Positions 1 through 6,891 of a stretch of DNA of 42,150 nt are shown piece after piece. Below the pieces are notes generated by a model. That model saw only the letters and a list, made by a program, of their open reading frames with translations, did no database searches and was not told where the DNA came from. Position numbers and translations under genes: made by a program. The DNA is taken from positions 1 to 42,150 of the IMG/VR virus record IMGVR_UViG_3300026309_000001. The stretch is one strand, 5' to 3'. How positions within the stretch are numbered: the stretch's first letter is position 1; each line of letters begins with the position of its first letter. The DNA comes from a virus.

Positions 1-127
1 CCGCCGAAATGCCAGATCCCAGGATGCGAGCGGCTTGGCCTGCTACAATGCGACTTCCCGCTGCCCAACGGAAAGACCTGCGACAGGTATCTCTGCGCTG
101 ACCATGCCGTGCCGCAGGGGCCTAATC
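1..127. repeat. Terminal direct repeat (circular-contig overlap), copy 1
   Basis: These 127 bases are identical to 42024-42150. An exact 127-base overlap is what a de Bruijn assembler with k=127 leaves when a molecule is circular or circularly permuted. It is therefore most likely an assembly signature of completeness rather than a biological terminal repeat. The coding frame continues across the junction, which supports the circular reading. Confidence 0.9.
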
Positions 128-207
128 GCGACTACTGCCCTCACCATCCAGGCCAGGGCGATCTATTCCACAGGGCCGATGCCGAGCGGGAGGCGCGCGG
201 TGGCTGA
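1..207 (+). CDS. Small Cys/His-rich zinc-binding protein, 3' part (gene spans the window ends)
   Basis: The frame is open from base 1 to TGA at 205-207 and is the continuation of the gene that starts with GTG at 41952. Joined through the terminal repeat it gives a 92-residue protein. Cys and His pairs (CxxxxC, CxxxC, CADH, CPHH) suggest one or two zinc sites. The tail is acidic and Arg-rich. Its stop overlaps the next gene's GTG at 200. Function is unknown. It follows an HNH nuclease and precedes a second zinc-ribbon protein in the early operon. Confidence 0.75.
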   Translation, partial: PPKCQIPGCERLGLLQCDFPLPNGKTCDRYLCADHAVPQGPNRDYCPHHPGQGDLFHRADAEREARGG

Positions 208-478
208 GCACCAAGTCTCGCCAGCGGCCTGCCCGTGGTGCGGCTATGAGATGGACGGGGCGAGCAATCTCACGGGCGACCGCGCGCCAGAACCCGGCAA
301 TATTATGCTGTGCCTCAAATGCGCCAGCCCGCTGCAATTCGTCGAGGGCGGTGGGCTCGCGAAGATCGCTGACCGGGAGATCCGCGATCGGCTGAGCGCC
401 GATGGCTACCAGCACTTCCTGCGAGCACGCCGGGCGCTCTTGAAGGTGGACCGCAGCAAGGTCGGCTCCGATGCCTAA
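200..478 (+). CDS. Small zinc-ribbon protein
   Basis: A 92-residue product. The start is taken as GTG at 200 because it overlaps the upstream stop in a GTGGCTGA pattern that recurs at other junctions of this genome; ATG at 179 is the alternative. The N-terminal half has CPWC and, about 28 residues later, CLKC, a standard zinc-ribbon pair. The C-terminal half looks helical and charged. The stop overlaps the following HTH gene by 8 bases. Role unknown; early small phage zinc ribbons often act in nucleic-acid binding, but nothing here shows that. Confidence 0.6.
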   Translation: MAEHQVSPAACPWCGYEMDGASNLTGDRAPEPGNIMLCLKCASPLQFVEGGGLAKIADREIRDRLSADGYQHFLRARRALLKVDRSKVGSDA

Positions 479-794
479 GCCCTGTGCGCTCCCGGTGAAG
501 GAGGTCGCGAAGCACTATGGGGTCGGCGTGCGCATGGTCTATGGTTGGATCAAGAAGCGGGAGCTCAACGCAGTGAAGCTCCCCGGCGGCGACTACCGAG
601 TGATGCCCGATGATCTGGCCGAGTTCGATCGCCGATGTCGCGGCCAAGGCTTAGAGAGCCCGAATACCGGCTCAGGCAACGAGGCCGGTTCTGGGTTCTC
701 AGCTGGACCGACCCCGACAGTCGTGCCACTCGGGCCGTTTCAACGCGGCAGACAGACCGCGGCAAAGCGGAAATCTGGCGAGACCAGTTCCTAG
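471..794 (+). CDS. Excisionase-like helix-turn-helix protein
   Basis: A 107-residue product. Residues 6-55 form a MerR/AlpA-type winged-helix HTH (VKEVAKHYGVGVRMVYGWIK, then GDYRVMPDDLAEF), the fold used by small excisionases and DNA-bending factors. It starts inside the end of the previous gene. It lies directly upstream of the integrase, which starts at 635, so about 160 bases are read in two frames. The HTH itself lies before the overlap, and the Gly/Ser/Pro-rich tail is the overlapping part. A recombination directionality factor is the natural role by position. An early regulator is the alternative. Confidence 0.65.
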   Translation: MPKPCALPVKEVAKHYGVGVRMVYGWIKKRELNAVKLPGGDYRVMPDDLAEFDRRCRGQGLESPNTGSGNEAGSGFSAGPTPTVVPLGPFQRGRQTAAKRKSGETSS

Positions 795-1684
795 CCGGCC
801 GGGCGCAGCCCGAGCCTCCGAAGCAGCCGCTTATCTCGGCAATTCTGGACGGCTATTTAGCTGCGCGAAAGCCGCATGTCGCGGCCTATGCGACGCTCCA
901 GTACGACGCGAAGGCGCTCAACCGGCACGTCGGCAATTTGGAGCCGCACATGCTCGGCCGCCGCGTCTATCGGCAAGCCCGCGAGCGGGAAAGCGTCAGC
1001 GATGGTACGATCCGGCGGGAAATTGGCACGCTGCGGGCGGCTCTTGCCTGGGCGAAGCATGAGCGCTGGATTGAGACGGTGCCGAACATCGAATCCCCGC
1101 CCAAGCCGCCGCCGCGCGAGCGCTGGCTTACCCGCGAAGAGTTCGAGCGGCTGCTCGCCGGCTGCGCCCAGCCGCATGTGCGGCTCTTCGTGCTGCTCGC
1201 CTACCACACCGCCGCGCGGGCCGGCGCGATCTTGGATCTCACCTGGGATCGGGTCGATTTCGAGCGCCGGCGGATCGACTACCGGCGGCCCGGCCGTCGC
1301 CGGACCAACAAGCGCCGGGTCACGGTGCCGCTCAACACGGTGGTGCTGGCGGCGCTCCAGGAGGCCCGCCCGCATGCGCTGACCGACCATGTGATCGAGC
1401 AGCACGGCCGCCCGGTCGCGTCGATCAAGAAAGGCTTCGCCGCCGCCTGCGCGCGCGCCGGGATCGAGGATTGCTCGCCGCACGTCCTGCGCCACACCGC
1501 GGCGACGCACATGGTCATGGCGCGCGTGCCGCTCGCCGAGATCGCGAGGCTCCTGGGCGACAGCGAAGCGATGGTCGAGCGCACTTATGGAAAACACTCC
1601 CCCGACTACCTGCGGGGCGCGGTCGATGCGCTCGCCGGCGATCTGTCGCCGCGGCTGGTTTCTGAAACACTGTCGGAGAAATGA
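635..1684 (+). CDS. int: Tyrosine recombinase (phage integrase)
   Basis: A 349-residue product, usual length for this family. An N-terminal beta-rich arm-binding region (about 10-55) is followed by a SAM-like core-binding domain (65-155) and the catalytic domain (165-335). Visible active-site residues are R195 (TAARAGAI), K226, H283 and R286 (HVLRH), and nucleophile Y318 (ERTYGKHS). The position usually held by His or Trp before the nucleophile is D309 (LLGDS), a variation to note. The start is supported because the first strands belong to the arm-binding fold. It catalyses integration and excision between attP, which lies directly downstream, and a bacterial tRNA gene. Its N-terminal coding overlaps the excisionase-like gene. 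Confidence 0.95.
   Translation: MSRPRLREPEYRLRQRGRFWVLSWTDPDSRATRAVSTRQTDRGKAEIWRDQFLAGRAQPEPPKQPLISAILDGYLAARKPHVAAYATLQYDAKALNRHVGNLEPHMLGRRVYRQARERESVSDGTIRREIGTLRAALAWAKHERWIETVPNIESPPKPPPRERWLTREEFERLLAGCAQPHVRLFVLLAYHTAARAGAILDLTWDRVDFERRRIDYRRPGRRRTNKRRVTVPLNTVVLAALQEARPHALTDHVIEQHGRPVASIKKGFAAACARAGIEDCSPHVLRHTAATHMVMARVPLAEIARLLGDSEAMVERTYGKHSPDYLRGAVDALAGDLSPRLVSETLSEK
1667..1681 (+). repeat. Candidate integrase arm site, left copy
   Basis: ACACTGTCGGAGAAA lies over the end of int. The same 15-base word with one change occurs inverted at 1870-1884, on the other side of the tRNA-like core. An 8-base version (ACACTGTC) abuts the core at 1768-1775. Repeated words placed symmetrically around a core are typical of integrase arm sites. 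Confidence 0.5.
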
Positions 1685-1775
1685 AACCACCACACAGCAC
1701 CACAAGGGCCTTCAGCCCTCGCTACGGCGCACCAAACGTCACGAAACATCACTAAAATCAGAGAGGGACACTGTC

Positions 1776-1820
1776 TTACCAAGGGAGAGGTCGTAAGTTC
1801 AATCCTTACCGGCAGCACCA
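1776..1820 (+). other. attP: Candidate attP core: 3' half of a tRNA gene
   Basis: The segment folds as the 3' half of a tRNA. It has a 7-base loop (1776-1782), an anticodon-stem 3' strand GGGAG, a 5-base variable loop AGGTC, a perfect T arm (GTAAG, loop TTCAATC, CTTAC at 1793-1809), an acceptor strand CGGCAGC, discriminator A and an encoded CCA at 1818-1820. There is no 5' half in the phage, so it is not a functional tRNA. Lying just downstream of int, it should rebuild the host tRNA on integration. From memory the sequence resembles alphaproteobacterial tRNA-Thr(GGT), but the loop TTACCAA does not match that gene's TTGGTAA, so the host tRNA identity is uncertain. Confidence 0.8.
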
Positions 1821-1869
1821 CTGATTTCGCTCACAATTTTGTTTCCGCAGTGCCTCCGGTCAGCGCGGG

Positions 1870-1884
1870 TTTCTGCGACAGTGT
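1870..1884 (-). repeat. Candidate integrase arm site, right copy
   Basis: On the - strand this reads ACACTGTCGCAGAAA, matching the left copy at 1667-1681 in 14 of 15 bases and in inverted orientation. It sits about 50 bases beyond the tRNA-like core. Confidence 0.45.
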
Positions 1885-1957
1885 AGGAGAAACCCCTTCA
1901 ATATCTTGCGCCGCTCGCGTACATGAGCGCTAGACAGACGGCAAGTGATTGAAGGAA

Positions 1958-2275
1958 ATGGCCCTCTCAAACATCCTGCGCGAACCCCGCCGCGAGATCA
2001 CCGAGACCGTCGTCGGCGCGGCCGTGGTCTTGGCTTTTCTGGCGGCCGATTACGAGTTCGCGCTGTGGCTCCAGGACGCGGCCGGCGGCTGGAATAAAAT
2101 GCCGTGGCCGGCTGGAATGATGATCGGCTTGGTGGGGTCGCTCATGCCCATTCCGATCGTGGCGCTCGCGCACATGCTGGGCGAGGACATCTGCGACAGC
2201 CTCCAGCGCCGCGGTATCCGCCTGCGCCCGCGCGAGCGGTGGTGGGCACAAAAAAAGAGCGGCGCCCCGGAGTGA
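1958..2275 (+). CDS. Small membrane protein, function unknown
   Basis: About 105 residues from the ATG at 1958; a TTG at 1949 would add three residues. Two hydrophobic segments (about residues 17-38 and 55-72) predict a hairpin membrane topology, with a basic C-terminal tail (RLRPRERWWAQKK). GAAGGA lies only one base before the ATG, so the exact start is unsure. It is the first gene beyond attP, so in the prophage it would lie at one end. An accessory or lysogenic-conversion role is possible; nothing proves it. Confidence 0.6.
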   Translation: MALSNILREPRREITETVVGAAVVLAFLAADYEFALWLQDAAGGWNKMPWPAGMMIGLVGSLMPIPIVALAHMLGEDICDSLQRRGIRLRPRERWWAQKKSGAPE

Positions 2276-2288
2276 CCCGGAGCGCCGC
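2251..2288 (-). terminator. Rho-independent terminator for leftward transcription
   Basis: Read on the - strand, GCGGCGC (2288-2282) pairs with GCGCCGC (2265-2259), with further CCGG pairing inside, and is followed by a run of T (2256-2251). It would stop late leftward transcripts that run past the last late gene at 3134. On the + strand there is no T run after the stem. Confidence 0.6.
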
Positions 2289-2351
2289 ACGGCTCTGTGT
2301 AGAGCGGTCGATGCCTTGAGGTGGCTAAGGCTTTAGCACGGAGGGACTCTC

Positions 2352-2837
2352 GTGACCACGATCAATCAGAACTCGCTCGACGCGATCGGCAAACTCCTGC
2401 ACGGCATCACCGCGATCTGCTTCAATGAGGACGCGGACCCGCCCTGGCTGTCGCAGGCGAACAACTGGTTCTTTCAGCACAGGGGCGCCGGTTTCATGAC
2501 GCAGGCGGGCACCACGCCGGCGACGGGCAATGCCGGCAACACGGCGAACGACGCGATCCTCGCCGAGATCGGCAAGTTCCGAAATGGCATCACCGCGGCG
2601 AACCTGGGCCTCGGCCTGAAGGCCAGCGGCACCACGATCCGCAACCTCGGGCCGGCGCTGGCGAACCTCCAGCGCTCGGGGCTCATCCACAAGCAAGGCG
2701 ATCTGTGGATGCCCGGACCGTCGGCCGACAAGAAGGTCTCGATGGGGCTGGGCCGCAAGCAGGCGCAGCGGCGCGGGCGAACGCAGGCAACGGCCGGCAA
2801 TGCCGAGCAGGAGCAGCAACGGGCCGCGGCGGAGTAG
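2352..2837 (+). CDS. Hypothetical protein
   Basis: 161 residues starting at GTG, with a good Shine-Dalgarno sequence (GGAGGG at 2339-2344). There are no membrane segments. The middle is Gly/Asn/Thr-rich. Residues about 110-135 (LGPALANLQRSGLIHKQGDLW) resemble the second half of a winged helix, and the tail is basic and Gln-rich. Family not recognised. It is the first of two + strand genes that converge on the end of the late operon. Confidence 0.65.
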   Translation: MTTINQNSLDAIGKLLHGITAICFNEDADPPWLSQANNWFFQHRGAGFMTQAGTTPATGNAGNTANDAILAEIGKFRNGITAANLGLGLKASGTTIRNLGPALANLQRSGLIHKQGDLWMPGPSADKKVSMGLGRKQAQRRGRTQATAGNAEQEQQRAAAE

Positions 2838-2840
2838 CCG

Positions 2841-3137
2841 ATGGCTGAGAAGCCCCGCCTCCCGCGCTGGCGCTCGCACAAGGAGGTCGAGGCCGCGCCG
2901 ATCGAGCGCATGGAACCGGGGAAACTGCCCGACAGCCATGTGCGCCTGTATCTCGCCGGCGGCGTCCATGTCGATGTCGATCGGAAGGTGTTCGCCCGCG
3001 GCATGCCGGTGATCGGCGACTATTTCGTCCGGTACGCCGACGGCTACGAGAGCTGGAGCCCTCGGAAGGCGTTCGAGGAGGGTTACGGCCTCATCGGCGA
3101 TGAGGGGATCGAGGCGCCGGGGAAGCTGCTGGACTAG
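2841..3137 (+). CDS. Small conserved phage protein, function unknown
   Basis: 98 residues, starting 3 bases after the previous stop. It has the layout of a recurring small phage protein: an N-terminal 'WRSHKEVEAAPI' segment and a C-terminal 'GDYFVRYADGYESWSPRKAF' segment ending in EEGY. I recall this pattern from many phages but know no function. It ends converging with the leftward gene at 3134 (4-base overlap). Confidence 0.7.
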   Translation: MAEKPRLPRWRSHKEVEAAPIERMEPGKLPDSHVRLYLAGGVHVDVDRKVFARGMPVIGDYFVRYADGYESWSPRKAFEEGYGLIGDEGIEAPGKLLD

Positions 3138-3331
3138 GCCGGCGGGGCGAGCGGCGCGGGCGGCAGATACCGCTGCACCAGGTTGAAGGCGACGCCGAGC
3201 GCCAGGACGATGAGCCCGGCCTCGGCGTTCGCCATGTCGGCACCGCAGCCCTGCATGCCCTGGATCACCGTCGCGAGCCAGATGTAGGCGCTGCCGCCGC
3301 CGATGGCTCCAAGCGCATGGTCACGGTTCAT
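3134..3331 (-). CDS. Small two-segment membrane protein (possible holin)
   Basis: 65 residues. Two hydrophobic segments (about 8-25 and 37-55) are separated by a short loop with an acidic patch, and the C-terminus is Pro/Ala-rich. Its ATG lies inside the end of the HNH gene (11-base overlap). It is the last gene of the leftward late operon, downstream of the endolysin. Size and topology fit a class II holin or an antiholin, but there is no family match I can name. Confidence 0.6.
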   Translation of the reverse strand: MNRDHALGAIGGGSAYIWLATVIQGMQGCGADMANAEAGLIVLALGVAFNLVQRYLPPAPLAPPA

Positions 3332-3806
3332 GGCGGTGGATGACCTCGCGAGAGTTGAAGCGATACCCGTCACGCGCGAATCGCTGGGCGATCCAAATCG
3401 GTAGCGGAAGTGTGTGCACCCCCTCGTCCGCGCCGACGTGATGGTCCTTACAGGCCAAGAGGCCGTTGTGGAGCATGTTGTCGACAAACTCCTCCCATCG
3501 GTCGGCATCGAAATGCGCCCAATCGAAGGCTTGAGGGTGCGGCCCGTAATCTCCGGCGACCGCCTGGCGCATGAACAATTCCCAATCGACCAACTCGGCG
3601 AGCGAGCGCTCGACCGGATGGTGATGCGCCTCCAGCGGGTGCCCACTTTCCTCCGCGGTCCTGCCGCAGATCCAGCATCGGCCATGCTCGCGCTCGATCA
3701 GCGCCGCCCGCGTCTTCCGAAATAAGGGCGTCGTCACCCGGTCGGCGTGCGCCGGGATGCGAACGTCGAATTTCAGCGTTTCCGTCTGCGAGTGTGCCGC
3801 GGTCAT
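3321..3806 (-). CDS. HNH endonuclease-like protein
   Basis: 161 residues. A zinc-binding HNH pattern is visible: CxxC (C44, C47), the first histidines at 61-63 (EAHHHP), then N114 and a CKDHH cluster at 119-123. The start at 3806 overlaps the lipoprotein stop as ATGA. Such genes are often selfish homing nucleases or, when near terminase, packaging helpers. Here it lies within the lysis genes, far from terminase, which favours a mobile insertion. Confidence 0.8.
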   Translation of the reverse strand: MTAAHSQTETLKFDVRIPAHADRVTTPLFRKTRAALIEREHGRCWICGRTAEESGHPLEAHHHPVERSLAELVDWELFMRQAVAGDYGPHPQAFDWAHFDADRWEEFVDNMLHNGLLACKDHHVGADEGVHTLPLPIWIAQRFARDGYRFNSREVIHRHEP

Positions 3807-3973
3807 GGCGTAGCCGCCGGCTTTGGTGTGAGGCCCTCGACGACGCCCTTGGCCGCCCCCTCGATCGCCGGCGCCCAGAGCGGCTCGGTGGCGATGGCGA
3901 TCGGCAATGCCGCGGCGCAGCCCCCGAGCGCGACGCCGAGGCCGAGGAGGCCGATCAGCGCGAGCACCTTCAC
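3803..3973 (-). CDS. Small lipoprotein in the lysis cassette (Rz1-like candidate)
   Basis: 56 residues from GTG at 3973. The signal sequence ends in a clear lipobox, LGGC, with Cys at about residue 18. The mature part is short and ends Pro/Ala-rich. It overlaps the endolysin stop (GTGA) and the HNH start (ATGA), so it is translated with both. Outer-membrane spanins (Rz1) are short Pro-rich lipoproteins placed beside endolysin genes, which fits. No partner inner-membrane spanin is obvious. Confidence 0.65.
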   Translation of the reverse strand: MKVLALIGLLGLGVALGGCAAALPIAIATEPLWAPAIEGAAKGVVEGLTPKPAATP

Positions 3974-4683
3974 GACACGCCTCCGAGGCGTTGCAGCTCG
4001 GCGGCGTTGAGGGCCTCGGCCGAATTGTCGGTGTCGGCCGGGCTCTCCTGAGCCGGGCGCGCCGTGCCTCGGACATGCGGCGCCGCCGGCTTGGTGACGG
4101 CAGGGGCCGGCGCGGGTTTTGCTGCAGCCTGCGCCGGCCGGCGGCCGAAGAACTCCGAAACCGACTGCAAAATATGCGTGAAAATATTCCTGGCGGCTGG
4201 CGTAGCCGGTGCCGGAGCTGCCTGCGGGCGCGGCGCGGCATCGCCCAGATACATGCGGCGCTCTTCGTTGCGCCGGCGCAGGAGGCCTGGGATCACCGCG
4301 AGCTGGCCGTCAACATGGCCCTTGTCCCACAGCAGGAAGGCGGCCGCGGCACCGGGATAATCCTTCGCGCGATGCTTTTTCAGGACGGAGCTGCCTTTGA
4401 AGGCGCCGACCCCGATGTTGAAGGCGAGCGAGACCATCGCCGAGAACTGCTCTTCGGTCGTCGGCACGTCCTGCGTCACCGCATCGACCGCGCGCTCGAA
4501 CCGGGCGATGTCGTGCCTCAGCAGATCCTCGGCATCGGCCTCGGTGATCTTCTGCCCCGGCCGCGCCGGAGTGTGGCCGTAGCCGATCGTCCATACTGAA
4601 GCGACGTCCTGATAGGCAGCGAGACGCAGGCCCTCGTCTTTTTTGACGAGCGCCAGCCCCGCGTCGCTGATGCGGCGCGTCAT
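3970..4683 (-). CDS. Endolysin, T4-lysozyme family (GH24) with Pro/Ala-rich tail
   Basis: 237 residues. Residues 1-150 match GH24 muramidases. Catalytic E17, D26 and T32 have exactly the T4 lysozyme spacing (DEGLRLAAYQD...WTIGYGHT). It would cleave the glycan backbone of peptidoglycan at lysis. No signal or SAR segment is present at the N-terminus, so a holin is needed for release. The last about 85 residues are low-complexity Ala/Pro-rich, an unusual extension for GH24 endolysins. GGAGAG before the ATG at 4683 is a good ribosome site. The stop overlaps the lipoprotein start. Confidence 0.92.
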   Translation of the reverse strand: MTRRISDAGLALVKKDEGLRLAAYQDVASVWTIGYGHTPARPGQKITEADAEDLLRHDIARFERAVDAVTQDVPTTEEQFSAMVSLAFNIGVGAFKGSSVLKKHRAKDYPGAAAAFLLWDKGHVDGQLAVIPGLLRRRNEERRMYLGDAAPRPQAAPAPATPAARNIFTHILQSVSEFFGRRPAQAAAKPAPAPAVTKPAAPHVRGTARPAQESPADTDNSAEALNAAELQRLGGVS

Positions 4684-4706
4684 GCAATTCTCTCCGGTTG
4701 TGGGGC

Positions 4707-4907
4707 TTAGTGGCTCGCGGCGACGTGGCCGGTCAGCGCGGCGATGACGATCGTGACGATCCAGCGCGCGGCGTCGGCGACCCGATGCTTTACCAGGTCG
4801 CCTCCGGTCTTCTCGGCGACATGCGTCTCGATCGCGCGGGTGCGCGCGTCGATGCTTTCGAGCCGGGTATCGATGCTCTCGATGAGCATCTGCAATTCGG
4901 GGCTCAT
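4707..4907 (-). CDS. XhlA-like lysis membrane protein (holin candidate)
   Basis: 66 residues. An N-terminal coiled coil (residues 1-35, SIDTRLESIDARTRAIETHV) is followed by a single C-terminal membrane helix (about 47-62). This is the architecture of XhlA/haemolysin-type lysis proteins. It overlaps the tail-fibre stop as ATGA and directly precedes the endolysin. Together these make it the best holin or holin-partner candidate. Confidence 0.65.
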   Translation of the reverse strand: MSPELQMLIESIDTRLESIDARTRAIETHVAEKTGGDLVKHRVADAARWIVTIVIAALTGHVAASH

Positions 4908-6610
4908 TTGGCGGTCGCCTCAAGCCTAGCGACGCGCGCGTCCAGGCGCCGCATTGACCGCCTGCTGCGCCACAGCAACAGCAGCAGCGCTCCGAGGCCG
5001 CCCGTCAGCAGCGCGTTCCAAAGGAGGAGGATCTGCGCCGCCCGGGCGAGGAGGGCGAGGACGGCGTTGCTCTCGAAGGTGTAGTACCCATCGGGGTTCT
5101 GGAATACCGCCTCGGGGAAGACGCGCTGGAGCTCCTGCGCGATGAACCCGGCATGGGTGAGGCCTTGGTCGTCCGAGCGCCAGACGAAGAACCGCGGCGT
5201 CAGCCGCAACAGCCGCCACAGCGCGCGCGGAGAGGACAGCGAACGGATGTCCTGCTTCAGCCGCGCGTCCGACGAGCAGGCGGTGATCCCGAGATAGCCC
5301 ACTTCATAGGCGCCGTTCGACTCACACAGCGCCGTCGAGCCGGCGCTGGCGATCGTCGCGGCGCTGAGCCGGCTCGCGGTCAGGTCGGCGTCGCCGCTGT
5401 TCGTCGCGTCGCGCACCGACAGGATATTGGCGCCAGGCGAATGCAGATCGATCAACCCAGAAAGAATCAGATCGTTCGGCGCCGTAATGCTGCCGGCGGT
5501 CACCCCCAGTCCGCCGCTGTCGATCGTCACGCTGGTCAGGTGCGGCGCGTTCGCCAGCGCGACATTGCCGGTGCCGGTCGTCAAAAGCCGCGCGGTCGAC
5601 AGCGTCCCTGACGAGATGTTCGAGGCATTGGTCGCGTCGGTCGCGCACGACGCCGCGGCGTTCGACAGGCTGCCGCAGGCAATCTGCGAGCCGCCGACCC
5701 GAAAGACGCCGGTGGTGTTCACATCGCCGCCGGCATTGATTGCGTAGGCGCTGTTGGCCGCCGCGTTCACGCCGAGCTCATCGAAAATGCGAACATGCCG
5801 ACTGCCGTTCGCTCCGGCCCCGACGATGCTGAGAGCGCCGGCGTCGTACCCGCGATAGTCGATCGACCCGTCAGCGACATCGTCGCCGGCGGCAATAGCA
5901 AACATCAACCGGTTGGCGGCAAGGCCAGCTTGCGTAGTGCTGGCGCTGCCGGTGTACGTCTGGGTCAGGGAGAACGGAAACAAAGGGCCGGCCGTGCCGA
6001 TGCCAAGCCGATGGTTGGTCGCGTTCCAGAACAGGTCCGCGTTATCCTGCGCGAAGTTGCTGCCATTGCTGAAGATGACGGAGCCGGCGGTGAAGCCGCC
6101 GCCTATCCGGCTCGACGCGGAGAGTTGGAAATTGGTGCCGTCGTAGCAGGTGCGCTCAATATCGCCCGTGACGATCTCGCCGCCGACCAATGCTGTGCCG
6201 GCGCCATTGCGCCGAATATGCACGGCGCCGAGCCCGTTGACGTTGAGTGTCGTGTCGCCGCTGTTGCTGGCCCCGGCCGTCCAGGTGAAGCACTGCCCGG
6301 TCACCAGAGCGGCCGGGGCGGCGGTATAGGTCAGCGTCTGCGCGTTCGCGGTGCCCCCGCTGGTCAGCGTGGCGTTATCCTGATCGTACCAGCGCTTGAT
6401 AGCGCCCATCATCGCGCGCGCGGTCGGCTCGACCTGGCTCGGTAGCATCGTTCCGCTGGCCCAGCCGTTCGGTGAGGCTGCGTTATTGCTGCCGTCGAGT
6501 TCCGACCAGCTCGTATTGCCGAGGTCGTTGGCGAAGGCGGGCGCGACGGCCGGCGGCAGCGCCAGGGCGAGCGACAGCAGCACCGCGGCGAGGCGGTCGA
6601 TAAAGCGCAT
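4904..6610 (-). CDS. Tail fibre/spike with signal peptide, S74 chaperone domain and C-terminal membrane helix
   Basis: 568 residues. The N-terminus (1-28) looks like a cleavable Sec signal (basic start, hydrophobic core, AFA before ND). Residues about 30-440 are Gly/Ala/Thr/Asn-rich beta repeats typical of trimeric fibres. From about 446 there is a peptidase S74 intramolecular chaperone with the self-cleavage dyad S447 and K452 (SDARLK) and the conserved AGFIAQELQRVFPEAV stretch. A strong membrane segment (about 527-547) and a short basic coiled coil follow. Fibres with S74 domains trimerise and then release the chaperone. The signal peptide and membrane anchor are not expected in a virion fibre. 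Host adhesion is the presumed role. Confidence 0.85.
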   Translation of the reverse strand: MRFIDRLAAVLLSLALALPPAVAPAFANDLGNTSWSELDGSNNAASPNGWASGTMLPSQVEPTARAMMGAIKRWYDQDNATLTSGGTANAQTLTYTAAPAALVTGQCFTWTAGASNSGDTTLNVNGLGAVHIRRNGAGTALVGGEIVTGDIERTCYDGTNFQLSASSRIGGGFTAGSVIFSNGSNFAQDNADLFWNATNHRLGIGTAGPLFPFSLTQTYTGSASTTQAGLAANRLMFAIAAGDDVADGSIDYRGYDAGALSIVGAGANGSRHVRIFDELGVNAAANSAYAINAGGDVNTTGVFRVGGSQIACGSLSNAAASCATDATNASNISSGTLSTARLLTTGTGNVALANAPHLTSVTIDSGGLGVTAGSITAPNDLILSGLIDLHSPGANILSVRDATNSGDADLTASRLSAATIASAGSTALCESNGAYEVGYLGITACSSDARLKQDIRSLSSPRALWRLLRLTPRFFVWRSDDQGLTHAGFIAQELQRVFPEAVFQNPDGYYTFESNAVLALLARAAQILLLWNALLTGGLGALLLLLWRSRRSMRRLDARVARLEATAK

Positions 6611-6625
6611 GGGGCGGTTCTCTCG

Positions 6626-6652
6626 AAAAGAAAAGCCCCGCCGGGGCGGGGC
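6626..6652 (-). terminator. Terminator-like hairpin in the tail-fibre leader
   Basis: On the - strand, GCCCCG pairs with CGGGGC around a 6-base loop and is followed by CTTTTCTTTT, 16 bases before the fibre ATG. The same stem-plus-CTTTTCTTTT arrangement occurs before the genes at 13490 and 19466. It may act as a partial terminator that sets gene dosage in the late operon, or one read through by an antitermination mechanism. Confidence 0.6.
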
Positions 6653-6696
6653 AGTGGGGTAGAGTGGGGCGGTTAGTGAGTTACAGGGTGAACCAG

Positions 6697-6891
6697 ATGA
6701 TCTGGGCGGATCGAGTGCCGCTGGTGTTTGCGGGCTTTTGCGCGATCGTGGTGGTGCTCAACGTGGACCCACCACGCGCCGCCAACACGTCGGCGATCCT
6801 GGTGGTGTTCCTTTGGCTGGTGTGCCGCGCCCTAGACTTTCTCGGCACCGGCCGAATCAGAAGCAGCGGTCGCAATCCTCCGCCCTACTAG
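6697..6891 (+). CDS. Small membrane protein on the opposite strand
   Basis: 64 residues from ATG at 6697; GTG at 6688 is possible. Two hydrophobic segments (about 7-22 and 34-52), a basic end, and GC-rich third positions support coding. It lies between two leftward late genes and converges with the gene ending at 6888 (4-base overlap). No family recognised. An independently expressed membrane protein is possible. Confidence 0.5.
   Translation: MIWADRVPLVFAGFCAIVVVLNVDPPRAANTSAILVVFLWLVCRALDFLGTGRIRSSGRNPPPY

Noticed and set aside
35-199. Upstream extension of the zinc-ribbon gene to the ATG at 35
   Set aside because: The extension overlaps the real frame of the upstream Cys/His-rich protein that crosses the window ends; GTG at 200 fits the overlap pattern of this genome better.
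1771-1820. Complete tRNA gene
   Set aside because: Only the 3' half is present; the anticodon-stem 5' strand is mismatched and there is no D arm or acceptor 5' strand. It is an attachment-site fragment.
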